64,000 nucleotides of DNA from Streptomyces sp. NBC_01351 (lineage in GTDB: Bacteria > Actinomycetota > Actinomycetes > Streptomycetales > Streptomycetaceae), in NCBI RefSeq assembly GCF_036237315.1, contig NZ_CP108356.1:2972501-3036500 (forward strand). The letters run 5' to 3'. The position numbers and the translations under genes are program-made. Shown here in pieces: positions 26,188 to 34,760 of this stretch; the first letter of the stretch is position 1, and each line of letters opens with the position of its first letter. A model generated the notes under the pieces. It was given only the letters and a program-made list of their open reading frames with translations. It was not told the origin of the DNA and searched no databases.

Positions 26188-28755
26188 CTACTTCTTCTTG
26201 TCCTTGCCGGTCGGCGGCTTCTTCCAGCCGATGTCCTGGAAGCGGGGGGCGCCGAGGCCGAAGGCGCCGGCGTTGGCCAGGCCCGGCTTGGCCGCCACCA
26301 GCTCCGGACGCTGGTAGAGCGGGATGGAGCCGGCCGCCGCCCAGATCCGGGCGTCCGCCTTGCGCATCAGCTCGCGGGACTCCTTCTCGTCCAGGGCGCT
26401 GACCGCCTGGTCGAAGAGCTGGTCGATGTGGTCGGTGCCGACCCGGGTGTAGTTCTGTTCGACGAGCAGCGAGCCGTCCGCGGCCGGTTCCGGCTTGGCG
26501 AAGATGGGCCGGGCGTCGGTCGCCGGGTAGGCGGTCGCGGGCCAGGAGTAGAGGGCCAGGTCGTACTGGCCGGCGGCGATGTGGTCCTTGAAGAAGCTGT
26601 CGTCGGCCACCTTGGTCGTCTCGGTGTTCACGCCGATCTGCTTGAGCATCCGGGAGATCCGCTCGCCGACCGTCCGCAGGGCCTCCGAGCCGGGGCCCGA
26701 CGGGACCACGAACCGCAGGGTCAGCGGCTTGCCGTCCTTGGCCAGGACGGCGCCGGAGGTCCGGACGGCCCCCTTGGCCGGGGCCTGGGAGGCCTTGCCG
26801 GGCTCCTCGGCCGCGTCGGCGTCGCGGGCCGGGCTGCGCTTGCCGTCGTCGACGGCGGCCGCGGCGGCGGCTCCGACGGCCGCGGCCTGGGCGAGGAGGG
26901 AGTTCTCCTGCTGGGCCAGGAAGGGGGCCGGGGCCAGCACCGGGGAGGGCCGGGTACGGGGCGCGCCCAGGGCGAAGGCGTCGGCGTCGACGATCTCCCC
27001 GTCGGGTCCGTACGCCGCCACGCCCTCGGCCGCGGCTTCGACCGGGAGGCCGTACCCGCTGTGGCCCTCGGGGCCCTCGGGGCGGCTGCCGAGCGTGCCC
27101 GTGCGGTGGCCGGGGGCCGCGGCGGGGGCTTCGGGGACCGCGCCGGGGGCCGTGCCGGGGGCCACCGCGGTCAGGCCGGCGCTGCCGCGGGCCGCGGCAC
27201 GCAGGTCGGCGGTGGCCGAGTGGAGCTCGCCGTTGCGCTGGTCGTCCTGGCCCACGATGTACAGGCCGTCGTTGCCGGTGCCCGGGCCCGAGGGGGTCTT
27301 CGAGTCGTCCTGCTCCGCGCTCTCCGGGCCGGCCTTGGCACCCGCCGGCTCGGTGATCTTCCCGCCGAGGCGCCAGCCGGCGTCCGCGAGCAGGGCCTGG
27401 GCCGCCTTGGTGTCCTGGCCGCCGAGGGAGTCGCTGTTGTCGGCGTACGCCTGCTGCCCGGCCAGGGCCACGTGGCTGCCGACGGGCTTCGCGGGCAGGC
27501 CGAGCGGCTTCAGCACGACCTCGGCGAGCGCCTTGCGGTCGAGGGCCCGGGCCACCGCCCGGCGCACCCGCTCGTCGGCGAGCGGGCCGGAGGCCCCGTT
27601 CAGGGCGAGCTGCGTGTAGGCCGGCTCCAGGGACTTGCGCACGGTGAAGGTCCGCAGCGCCGTTTGCTCGTCGGCGTAGCGGCTCACCGCCTCGGCGTGC
27701 TTCGCCCGGTTCTCCTTCTCCTCCGCGGCCTTGCCCTCGTCCGCGCCGAAGGCGAGCGCCCACGACAGGGTGGCCTGGGCCGGGGTCAGCGCGGCGGCCG
27801 GACCGTGCGCCGGGGCCCCGCCCTGGCCCGCGGCGCCGTTTGCGGGGGCGCCGGGGGCGCCCTTGCCGGGAGCTCCCTTGCCGGAGGCGTCCCGGTGGGC
27901 CAGCGCGATCCGGTCGGCGCCCGCCCGGTCGATCTCCGCCAGATCGAGCTTCCCGGTGGCGAGCGCGGCCGGCCGCTCCGCCCGGGGCACGGCCGTCAGG
28001 ATCAGCGTGTCCAGCTTGGTCGGCGCGCCCCACCAGCGCGGATTGCGGGTCAGGGCCGCCGTGCCCGTCTTCTTGTCGATGGCACCGAGCGCGAAGGGGC
28101 CGGCGGTCACCTTCAGGGTGCCGCGGGCGCCCTCGTTGAAGGCGTCCGGGGCCCCGGTGACCTGCTTGGGGTAGAGCGGGGTGAACAGGGAGCGCCAGTC
28201 CGCGTACGGCTTGACGAAGGTGACCTTGACCTCCAGGTCGGTCTTGCCCCGCTCGATCTTCTCGATCCGCTCGTAGCCGGCGTTGCGGGCGGTCCAGTAG
28301 GCCGAGTCCTTGCCGTTCAGCGCCCGCCACTGCGCCACGAAGTCCGCCGCGCCGATCTCGCGGCCGTCGCTCCACACGGCCTGCTGGTTCAGCTTGTACA
28401 GGACGACCTGCTTGGGCTCCCGCTCGACGACCTCGGCCTTCTCCAGGTAGTCGGGATTGGCCACCGGCCGCCCCTTGGCATCCAGGACGAACAGCTGCGG
28501 CAGCACCGCTCCCGCGATCCGGGCGGTGGTGGCGTCGGCGTCGGCCTGGAAGGTGTTCAAAGTGTCCGGGAGGCTGTCCACCGCCCAGCGCAGCGTGCCG
28601 CCGTCGGCGACCTTCTCGCGGGCGGTCGCGTTGATGTCCTGTCCGGCGGCGGCCGGGCCGCCCTCGTCGTCACCCGCACCGCAGCCCGCGAGCAGCGGCA
28701 GCGCGAGGACTCCCGAGGTCAGCAGCGCCAAGGACCTGCGCCTTCTCTGGGACAT
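26188..28755 (-). CDS. ABC transporter family-5 substrate-binding lipoprotein with large low-complexity insertion
   Basis: 855 residues, against about 550 for the family. The signal peptide ends in a perfect lipobox LAGC (Cys25). The SBP family 5 landmarks are present (GGTLRWAVDSLPDTLNT, WSDGREIGAADFV, TRNPRWWG), and the closing segment (IPLYQRPELVAAKPG) is intact. Between about residues 500 and 640 the fold is interrupted by an Ala/Gly/Pro/Glu-rich stretch, and a shorter Gly/Ala insert lies near 290-320. ATG 28755 has GGAGG seven bases upstream. No permease or ATPase gene adjoins it, so it is an orphan receptor, perhaps like the mycobacterial LpqW group; that is inference. Confidence 0.87.
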   Translation of the reverse strand: MSQRRRRSLALLTSGVLALPLLAGCGAGDDEGGPAAAGQDINATAREKVADGGTLRWAVDSLPDTLNTFQADADATTARIAGAVLPQLFVLDAKGRPVANPDYLEKAEVVEREPKQVVLYKLNQQAVWSDGREIGAADFVAQWRALNGKDSAYWTARNAGYERIEKIERGKTDLEVKVTFVKPYADWRSLFTPLYPKQVTGAPDAFNEGARGTLKVTAGPFALGAIDKKTGTAALTRNPRWWGAPTKLDTLILTAVPRAERPAALATGKLDLAEIDRAGADRIALAHRDASGKGAPGKGAPGAPANGAAGQGGAPAHGPAAALTPAQATLSWALAFGADEGKAAEEKENRAKHAEAVSRYADEQTALRTFTVRKSLEPAYTQLALNGASGPLADERVRRAVARALDRKALAEVVLKPLGLPAKPVGSHVALAGQQAYADNSDSLGGQDTKAAQALLADAGWRLGGKITEPAGAKAGPESAEQDDSKTPSGPGTGNDGLYIVGQDDQRNGELHSATADLRAAARGSAGLTAVAPGTAPGAVPEAPAAAPGHRTGTLGSRPEGPEGHSGYGLPVEAAAEGVAAYGPDGEIVDADAFALGAPRTRPSPVLAPAPFLAQQENSLLAQAAAVGAAAAAAVDDGKRSPARDADAAEEPGKASQAPAKGAVRTSGAVLAKDGKPLTLRFVVPSGPGSEALRTVGERISRMLKQIGVNTETTKVADDSFFKDHIAAGQYDLALYSWPATAYPATDARPIFAKPEPAADGSLLVEQNYTRVGTDHIDQLFDQAVSALDEKESRELMRKADARIWAAAGSIPLYQRPELVAAKPGLANAGAFGLGAPRFQDIGWKKPPTGKDKKK

Positions 28756-29103
28756 GGGTGGTACCTCCGGGGCGGGGCGTGGGGGGATGCATGATCACGT
28801 TCGGCGGTATATGGAGCTGATCACACCGGTTGCCGAAAACCACTGAAATCGACGTCCCGCCGCACCCCTCGCAGCAGCCCCTCGCCACGCCGCGAACCCC
28901 ACCCGTGCGGACCAATCCGGCTTGCGCGCCGAGGAGCGTTCCCCCGGGAGAGGGATGAGAATGGGGTGTAGGGAGGGGCGCACGGTTCACGCCTGCGCGC
29001 CCGCAATCGCTGCACGTCCCTTCACAACGGGGGACGGGAAGCGCGACACTCGCAGGCGCACATGAGCGTTGCCACCGCACGTTGGCGGAAGTGAGGGCAA
29101 ATC
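28756..29103. other. 348-base divergent promoter region
   Basis: This lies between the lipoprotein gene and the start of the succinate dehydrogenase transcript, so it should hold both promoters. A less GC-rich segment at 28785-28850 is the likely promoter of the lipoprotein gene. I see no gene and no strong operator. Confidence 0.45.
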
Positions 29104-29334
29104 ATGTCCCTGCAAGACGATCTGACTGCCGTACGACGCAACCTGGACCAGCTGACCCGAAAGGTCGAGCAGCTGGAGCAGCAGGCCAAGCGCCAGAAGC
29201 CCGGGAGCTCGACGCCGGCGGCCGCCCCGGACCCGTCCCGCATGGTGACGGTCCCGGACACCCCGTACGACAGCTCGCTGTGGCAGGACGTCGACGACGA
29301 GGGCCTCGGCGCCCGCGACCGCCGCGCCCCCTGA
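29104..29334 (+). CDS. Small coiled-coil protein upstream of sdhC
   Basis: 76 residues. The N-terminal 35 form a heptad-like coiled coil (LTAVRRNLDQLTRKVEQLEQ). The rest is Pro/Ala/Ser-rich and ends in an acidic LWQDVDDEGLG segment. A GAGGG site precedes ATG 29104, and codon third positions are strongly GC, which supports a real gene. There is no known domain. It lies in the same direction as the succinate dehydrogenase genes, 145 bases upstream of sdhC; the gap contains degenerate ACCGGCTG repeats. Confidence 0.65.
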   Translation: MSLQDDLTAVRRNLDQLTRKVEQLEQQAKRQKPGSSTPAAAPDPSRMVTVPDTPYDSSLWQDVDDEGLGARDRRAP

Positions 29335-29479
29335 CCCACCGGTTGACCCACCGGCTGACCGACCGGCCTAGCGGCTGACCGGCTGACCGGCACCACAACC
29401 CCCGCACACCCCATCTGGCCCGGCCGCCCCGCGGCCGGGCCTCCTGGGCCACCCCTCATCACTCCACCCGGAGTCCCCT

Positions 29480-30304
29480 TTGGCCACAGGCACACAACCA
29501 CCCCAGCAGCGGCCCGCCGGCGTCCACGACCCCTCGCGGGCCGCGATCGCTGCCCGGCACCTGCGCACCGACCGGTGGTGGCTGGCCCCCGCCGGCACCG
29601 CGGCCGGGCTGCTCGCCTTCATCGTCTACTCGACGTGGCGGGCCTTCGCGAACGCCGACTACTACGCCGCCCCGTACGTCTCCCCCTTCTACTCCCCGTG
29701 TCTCGCGGAGAACTGCGTCCCCATGCAGGGCGGGCCGAACTGGGAGATCTTCGGCAGCTGGTGGGGCCTGTCCCCCGCCCTGCTGATCCTGATCTTCCCG
29801 CTCGGCTTCCGGCTGACCTGCTACTACTACCGCAAGGCGTACTACCGGGGCTTCTGGGCCTCGCCGCCCGCCTGCGCCGTGGCCGAGCCGCACGAGAAGT
29901 ACACGGGCGAGACCCGCTTCCCGCTGGTCTTCCAGAACATGCACCGGTACTTCTTCTACGCGGCGATCCCGGTCGCGGGCATCCTCACGTACGACACCGT
30001 GCTCACCTTCCGCGACGAGAACTACGCGTGGGGCCACATGGGCCTCGGGACGCTGCTGTTCCTGGTCAACATCGCGCTGATCTGGGCCTACACGCTGTCC
30101 TGCCACTCCTGCCGGCACATCATGGGCGGCCGGCTCAAGCACTTCTCCAAGCACCCGGTGCGCTACCGGCTGTGGGGCTGGGTCAGCCGCCTCAACACCC
30201 GCCACATGCAGCTGGCGTGGGCCTCCCTGATCAGCGTGGCCGCCTGCGACTTCTACGTGTACCTGCTCGCCAGCGGCGCCTTCAACGACCCGAGGATCTT
30301 TTGA
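29480..30304 (+). CDS. sdhC: Succinate dehydrogenase/fumarate reductase cytochrome b anchor
   Basis: 274 residues with five expected membrane helices (near 33-53, 95-115, 148-168, 185-205 and 240-262) and several His in or near helices (NMHRYFF, WGHMG, CHSCRHIMGG) suited to heme ligation. It anchors SdhAB in the membrane and passes electrons to quinone. TTG 29480 is supported by CGGAG seven bases upstream. The stop is one base before the sdhA ATG, so the genes form an operon. It belongs to the larger five-helix anchor type rather than the small SdhC/SdhD pair. Confidence 0.85.
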   Translation: MATGTQPPQQRPAGVHDPSRAAIAARHLRTDRWWLAPAGTAAGLLAFIVYSTWRAFANADYYAAPYVSPFYSPCLAENCVPMQGGPNWEIFGSWWGLSPALLILIFPLGFRLTCYYYRKAYYRGFWASPPACAVAEPHEKYTGETRFPLVFQNMHRYFFYAAIPVAGILTYDTVLTFRDENYAWGHMGLGTLLFLVNIALIWAYTLSCHSCRHIMGGRLKHFSKHPVRYRLWGWVSRLNTRHMQLAWASLISVAACDFYVYLLASGAFNDPRIF

Positions 30305-30305
30305 C

Positions 30306-32222
30306 ATGGTTCAAGTCGACCGGCAGCAGTGGGACGTGGTCGTGGTCGGCGCGGGCGGCGCCGGACTCCGGGCCGCGATCGAGGCCCGCGAGCGCGGCGC
30401 CCGTACGGCCGTGATCTGCAAGTCCCTCTTCGGCAAGGCCCACACGGTGATGGCCGAGGGCGGGATCGCCGCCTCCATGGGCAACGTCAACGAGGGCGAC
30501 AACTGGCAGGTGCACTTCCGCGACACCATGCGCGGGGGCAAGTTCCTCAATCAGTGGCGGATGGCGGAGCTGCACGCGAAGGAGGCCCCGGACCGGGTCT
30601 GGGAGCTGGAGACCTGGGGCGCGCTCTTCGACCGCACGCCCGACGGGAAGATCTCCCAGCGCAACTTCGGCGGCCACGAGTACCCGCGCCTCGCTCACGT
30701 GGGCGACCGGACCGGCCTGGAGCTGATCCGCACCCTCCAGCAGAAGATCGTCCAGCTCCAGCAGGAGGACTTCAAGGAGTACGGGGACTACGAGGCCCGG
30801 CTCAAGGTCTTCCAGGAGTGCACGGTCACACGCGTCTTGAAAGATCGCGGTCCCGAGGACGGGCAGCGGGTCTCGGGGACCTTCTGCTACGAACGCGAGT
30901 CCGGCCGCTTCTTCGTCCTGGAGGCCCCGGCGGTGGTCCTGGCCACGGGCGGGATCGGCAAGTCCTTCAAGACCACCTCGAACTCCTGGGAGTACACCGG
31001 CGACGGCCACGCGCTGGCCCTGCTCGCGGGCGCGCCCCTGCTGAACATGGAGTTCGTGCAGTTCCACCCGACCGGCATGGTCTGGCCGCCGTCGGTGAAG
31101 GGGATCCTCGTCACCGAGTCCGTGCGCGGCGACGGCGGGGTGCTGCGCAACTCCGAGGGCAAGCGGTTCATGTTCGACTACGTCCCCGACGTGTTCAAGG
31201 AGAAGTACGCCGAGTCGGAGGAGGAGGGCGACCGCTGGTACGAGGACCCGGACCACAACCGGCGTCCGCCCGAGCTGCTGCCGCGCGACGAGGTGGCGCG
31301 GGCGATCAACTCGGAGGTGAAGGCGGGCCGCGGGTCCCCGCACGGCGGGGTCTTCCTCGACGTGTCCACCCGGATGCCGGCCGAGAAGATCAAGCGGCGG
31401 CTCCCTTCCATGTACCACCAGTTCAAGGAGCTGGCGGACGTGGACATCACGGCGGAGCCGATGGAGGTGGGCCCGACCTGCCACTACGTGATGGGCGGGA
31501 TCGCGGTCGAGTCCGACACCGCGGCCACCGTCGGAGTGCCGGGGCTGTTCGCGGCGGGCGAGGTCGCGGGCGGGATGCACGGCTCGAACCGGCTGGGTGG
31601 CAACTCCCTCTCCGACCTGCTGGTCTTCGGCCGGCGGGCGGGGCTCCACGCGGCCGAGTACGCCTCCGCGGCCGGCGCGCGGCCCTCGGTGTCCCAGACG
31701 GAGATCGACGCGGCCGCGACCGAGGCGCTGGCCCCCTTCCACGCCGCCGAGGGCGCGGAGAACCCGTACACCCTGCACCAGGAGCTCCAGACGACCATGA
31801 ACGACCTGGTCGGCATCATCCGGCGGGCGGGCGAGATGTCCGAGGCCCTGGAGAAGCTGGCGGGTCTGCGCGAGCGGGCCGCCCGGGCCGGGGTCGAGGG
31901 GCATCGGCAGTTCAATCCGGGCTGGCACCTCGCCCTGGACCTGCGCAACATGCTGCTGGTCAGCGAGTGCGTGGCCCGCGCGGCCCTGGAGCGCACCGAG
32001 AGCCGGGGCGGGCACACCCGCGAGGACTGCCCGGCGATGGAGCGGACCTGGCGCCCGGTGAACCTGCTCTGCCGCCCGGTCGACCCGGTCCCGGAGGATC
32101 CGGGGGCCGACCGGATCGAGCTCACCAAGGTCCGCACCGACCCCATCCGATCCGACCTGCTCGCGCTCTTCGAGAAGGAAGAGCTGGTCAAGTACCTCGC
32201 CGAAGAGGAGCTGTACGATTGA
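30306..32222 (+). CDS. sdhA: Succinate dehydrogenase/fumarate reductase flavoprotein subunit
   Basis: 638 residues. The dinucleotide-binding motif is VGAGGAG (14-20) and the candidate covalent-flavin His is His46 in AHTVMAEGG. Catalytic-domain landmarks are FHPTGM and the GSNRLGGNSLSDLLVFG loop. The protein oxidises succinate to fumarate, passing electrons to SdhB. The last codon GAT and stop TGA (32217-32222) fall where the right end of the inserted transposon appears to begin, so the final base(s) and the stop may derive from the element. Confidence 0.95.
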   Translation: MVQVDRQQWDVVVVGAGGAGLRAAIEARERGARTAVICKSLFGKAHTVMAEGGIAASMGNVNEGDNWQVHFRDTMRGGKFLNQWRMAELHAKEAPDRVWELETWGALFDRTPDGKISQRNFGGHEYPRLAHVGDRTGLELIRTLQQKIVQLQQEDFKEYGDYEARLKVFQECTVTRVLKDRGPEDGQRVSGTFCYERESGRFFVLEAPAVVLATGGIGKSFKTTSNSWEYTGDGHALALLAGAPLLNMEFVQFHPTGMVWPPSVKGILVTESVRGDGGVLRNSEGKRFMFDYVPDVFKEKYAESEEEGDRWYEDPDHNRRPPELLPRDEVARAINSEVKAGRGSPHGGVFLDVSTRMPAEKIKRRLPSMYHQFKELADVDITAEPMEVGPTCHYVMGGIAVESDTAATVGVPGLFAAGEVAGGMHGSNRLGGNSLSDLLVFGRRAGLHAAEYASAAGARPSVSQTEIDAAATEALAPFHAAEGAENPYTLHQELQTTMNDLVGIIRRAGEMSEALEKLAGLRERAARAGVEGHRQFNPGWHLALDLRNMLLVSECVARAALERTESRGGHTREDCPAMERTWRPVNLLCRPVDPVPEDPGADRIELTKVRTDPIRSDLLALFEKEELVKYLAEEELYD

Positions 32223-32223
32223 C

Positions 32224-32430
32224 TTCTTCCACCCCCCTATGGGGAGGGGATTCCCACCCTCGCGGGTGGGGTTTCCTGCTTCGACACGGACCGCCCCGAC
32301 CGAGAGATGGACTCTCGTTGAGGTCTAACATCCGTTCCACAGGCAGTGACCGCCAGCCCGGCGGCCAGAAGATTCAGAGCTGCGTTCTCGTCCCGGTCGT
32401 GGGTCGTTCCGCAGTTCTCGCACGTCCACT
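32224..32430 (-). ncRNA. Candidate omega RNA (reRNA) of TnpB
   Basis: TnpB proteins use a guide RNA made from the 3' part of the tnpB gene plus the transposon right end. Here that region contains two consecutive hairpins (around 32229-32243 and 32253-32272). By the family rule the guide would be the flanking sdhA 3' sequence read on the minus strand, beginning about TCGTACAGCTCC. The 5' boundary is a guess. Confidence 0.4.
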
Positions 32431-33439
32431 CGCGGACATCCAGGGGCATAGCCTCGGCAAGTGCCCCACAAACGGAGCACCGGCGTGTGCTGGGAAACCA
32501 TCGGTCGACGGTGATCAGCTCACGCCCGTACCAGGCCGCCTTGTACTCCAGCATGGTCCGCAGCTCGCGCCAGGCCGCGTCATTGATGGCGCGGGCGAGC
32601 TTGTGGTTCTTGAGCATGTTGCGGACGGTGAGGTCCTCGATCACGAGCGTTTGGCTTTCGCGCACGAGTCGAGTTGTCAGCTTGTGCAGTTGATCCCTGC
32701 GTCGGTCGGCGATCCGCGCGTGGATCCTCGCCACCCGGACGCGGGCCTTGGCCCGGTTCTTGCTGCCCTTCTCCTTCCGGGCCAGCGCCCGCTGCGCACG
32801 CGCCAGCCGCTCCCGGTCCCTTCGTTCGTGCTTCGGGTTGGCGACCTTCTCGCCAGTGGAGAGGGTGACCAGGGCCGTCAGCCCGGCATCGATCCCGACC
32901 GCGTTCGTGGTGGCGGGCATCGGCGCGGGGGTGTCCTCGCACAGCAGCGAAACGAACCAGCGTCCCGCACTGTCCCGGGAAGCTGTGACCGTGGACGGCA
33001 CCACACCCACGGGCAAAGGCCGGGACCACGCGATTTCGAGCGGGTCGGCCATCTTCGCCAGCGTCAGCCGACCGTCGGCGTACCGGAACGCACTGCGCGT
33101 GTACTCCGCCGAGGCCGGCGACTTCCGCTTCGACTTGAACCGCGGAAACCTCGACCGTTTCCCCCAGAACGCCACGAATGCATTCTGCAAATGCCGCAGA
33201 GCCTGCTGGAGCGGAACCGAGGACACCTCGGCAAGGTAGGCGAGTTCCTCGGTCTTCTTCCACACCGTGAGCATTGCCGATGTCTGCCCGTAGCCCACCC
33301 GCTCCCCACGTACCGACCATGCCTCGCTACGGGCGGCCAGAGCAAGGTTGTAGACCTTCCGCACACATCCGAATGTCCGCGTCAGCTCAGCAGCCTGCGC
33401 GTCCGTTGGATAGAAGCGGTACTTGAACGCCCGCTTCAC
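32237..33439 (-). CDS. tnpB: RNA-guided nuclease TnpB (OrfB) of IS605 family
   Basis: 400 residues from GTG 33439 (VKRAFKYRFYPT, the standard TnpB N-terminus). The helix-turn-helix and OrfB regions are intact. RuvC acidic residues are Asp184 (VGIDAG), Glu268 (VIEDLT) and Asp350 (DRDENAALN). The zinc ribbon is Cys321, Cys324, Cys340 and Cys343. Nothing is frameshifted, so the nuclease may be active. The last 20 or so residues read through the transposon right-end hairpin and are probably unstructured. It is transcribed against sdhA and sdhB. Confidence 0.93.
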   Translation of the reverse strand: MKRAFKYRFYPTDAQAAELTRTFGCVRKVYNLALAARSEAWSVRGERVGYGQTSAMLTVWKKTEELAYLAEVSSVPLQQALRHLQNAFVAFWGKRSRFPRFKSKRKSPASAEYTRSAFRYADGRLTLAKMADPLEIAWSRPLPVGVVPSTVTASRDSAGRWFVSLLCEDTPAPMPATTNAVGIDAGLTALVTLSTGEKVANPKHERRDRERLARAQRALARKEKGSKNRAKARVRVARIHARIADRRRDQLHKLTTRLVRESQTLVIEDLTVRNMLKNHKLARAINDAAWRELRTMLEYKAAWYGRELITVDRWFPSTRRCSVCGALAEAMPLDVREWTCENCGTTHDRDENAALNLLAAGLAVTACGTDVRPQRESISRSGRSVSKQETPPARVGIPSP

Positions 33440-33600
33440 AGAAGAAGCCCCCACGCCCTGGACGCTAGGGCCGGTCAGAATCCGAACACAAGCCCAGGTC
33501 AGAGCATCACGCAGCGACATTTCGCCGTTGCGCGACTCCGAGCCGCAGATGCGTTTCCTTCCCCGGCTGAAGCCGGGGGTTTCCACGCAAGGAGAATGGG

Positions 33601-34377
33601 ATGACCACGTACGACGCGAGCTTCCGGATCTGGCGGGGCGACGCGGAGGGCGGGGAACTGCGGGACTTCACCGTCGAGGTGCACGACGGGGAGGTGGTCC
33701 TGGACATCGTCCACCGGCTCCAGGCCACCCAGGCCTCGGACCTGGCGGTGCGCTGGAACTGCAAGGCCGGCAAGTGCGGCTCGTGCAGTGCGGAGATCAA
33801 CGGACGGCCGCGGCTGCTGTGCATGACGCGGATGTCGACCTTCGAGCGGTCCGAGACGATCACGGTCACCCCACTGCGCGCCTTCCCGGTCATCCGGGAC
33901 CTGGTGACGGACGTGTCCTTCAACTACGCCAAGGCGAGGGAGGTCCCGGCCTTCGTACCGCCGGAGGGGGTGGCCCCGGGCGCGTACCGGATGCAGCAGA
34001 TCGACGTGGAGCGTTCGCAGGAGTTCCGCAAGTGCATCGAGTGCTTCCTGTGCCAGGACACCTGTCACGTGGTGCGTGACCACGAGGAGAACAAGAGCGC
34101 CTTCGCCGGTCCGCGCTTCCTGATGCGGGTGGCGGAGCTGGACATGCACCCGCTGGACGCGGCGGCGGAGGCGGGCCTGGACCGCAAGCGCACCGCGCAG
34201 GAGGAACACGGGCTCGGCTACTGCAACATCACCAAGTGCTGTACGGACGTCTGCCCCGAGGGCATCAAGATCACCGACAACGCGCTGATCCCGCTGAAGG
34301 AGCGGGTGGTGGACCGCAAGTACGACCCGCTGGTGTGGCTGGGGAACAAGATCGGGCGGCGGTCCGGCACCCCGTGA
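33601..34377 (+). CDS. sdhB: Succinate dehydrogenase/fumarate reductase iron-sulfur subunit
   Basis: 258 residues. The [2Fe-2S] ligands are Cys54, Cys59, Cys62 and Cys74, followed by the two C-terminal clusters (CIECFLCQDTC and CNITKCCTDVCPEG). It transfers electrons from SdhA to the membrane anchor. ATG 33601 keeps an AAGGAGAA site just upstream, so translation does not depend on sdhA. The tnpB element separates it from sdhA, and transcription must read through the element or start anew. Confidence 0.95.
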   Translation: MTTYDASFRIWRGDAEGGELRDFTVEVHDGEVVLDIVHRLQATQASDLAVRWNCKAGKCGSCSAEINGRPRLLCMTRMSTFERSETITVTPLRAFPVIRDLVTDVSFNYAKAREVPAFVPPEGVAPGAYRMQQIDVERSQEFRKCIECFLCQDTCHVVRDHEENKSAFAGPRFLMRVAELDMHPLDAAAEAGLDRKRTAQEEHGLGYCNITKCCTDVCPEGIKITDNALIPLKERVVDRKYDPLVWLGNKIGRRSGTP

Positions 34378-34385
34378 TCCACGGC

Positions 34386-34417
34386 GGCCCCCGTACGTGA
34401 GGTCACGTACGGGGGCC
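34386..34417 (+). terminator. sdhB terminator
   Basis: A 15-bp perfect inverted repeat (34386-34400 with 34403-34417) beginning nine bases after the sdhB stop. The loop is minimal, so the top pairs probably open. Confidence 0.85.
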
Positions 34418-34428
34418 CGCCGCGGGCC

Positions 34429-34674
34429 TCAGCCCTGGGAGTGGTTGATGACGTTACCGTTGGAGCAGTTGTTCTTGTGATTGCCCGTCCAGTCGCTGAG
34501 AGCGGGGACCACGGCGAGCTCCTGGACGCAGACGTCGGCAGCGGTGAAGTTCCAGTTGTTCGCGGCGTTCACGCCGCTGCCGAAGTTGCTGTCGTTGCCG
34601 TCGTCGGCGTGCGCGGGGGCGGCGAGGCTGAGGGCGGCCACGGCGAGCGCGGCGGCGGAGATGATCTTCTTCAT
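34429..34674 (-). CDS. Small secreted protein of unknown function
   Basis: 81 residues from ATG 34674. A Sec signal (MKKIISAAALAVAALSLAAPAHA) with cleavage after AHA leaves a mature peptide of about 58 residues. This is rich in Asn, Asp and Gly and has two Cys (VCVQE and NNCSNG) that could form one disulfide. Asn-rich small secreted proteins with two Cys recall rodlin- or surface-type proteins of Streptomyces, but I cannot show homology. It is divergent from the TPM protein gene, only about 87 bases away. Confidence 0.65.
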   Translation of the reverse strand: MKKIISAAALAVAALSLAAPAHADDGNDSNFGSGVNAANNWNFTAADVCVQELAVVPALSDWTGNHKNNCSNGNVINHSQG

Positions 34675-34760
34675 AGGCTGCCCAACGACGCGGCCGGCGT
34701 GCGGGTCACTGGTGATTGCTCCAGGTGCGGGAGATCGAAACCGCCCATAACCTCCCAAAT

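Larger units (their letters stand above)
32219..33590 (-). mobile_element. IS200/IS605-type element carrying tnpB only, inserted between sdhA and sdhB
   Basis: The element reads opposite to the sdh operon and fills the 1.38 kb between sdhA and sdhB. Its 3' (right) end, at low coordinates, shows the hairpin CCCACCC-TCG-CGGGTGGG and a second CCCC/GGGG hairpin, and reads ...GTCAA on the minus strand near 32219-32223, like IS608-type right ends that finish in TCAA. Its 5' end has a hairpin CCCCGGC-TGAA-GCCGGGG (33561-33578). No tnpA gene is present, so movement would need a transposase in trans. The exact outer bases at the 33.59 kb end are uncertain by about 10. Confidence 0.8.

Noticed and set aside
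23469..28794. Two long plus-strand frames opposite typA and the lipoprotein gene
   Set aside because: Both are mirrors of well-supported minus-strand genes and lack recognisable domains.
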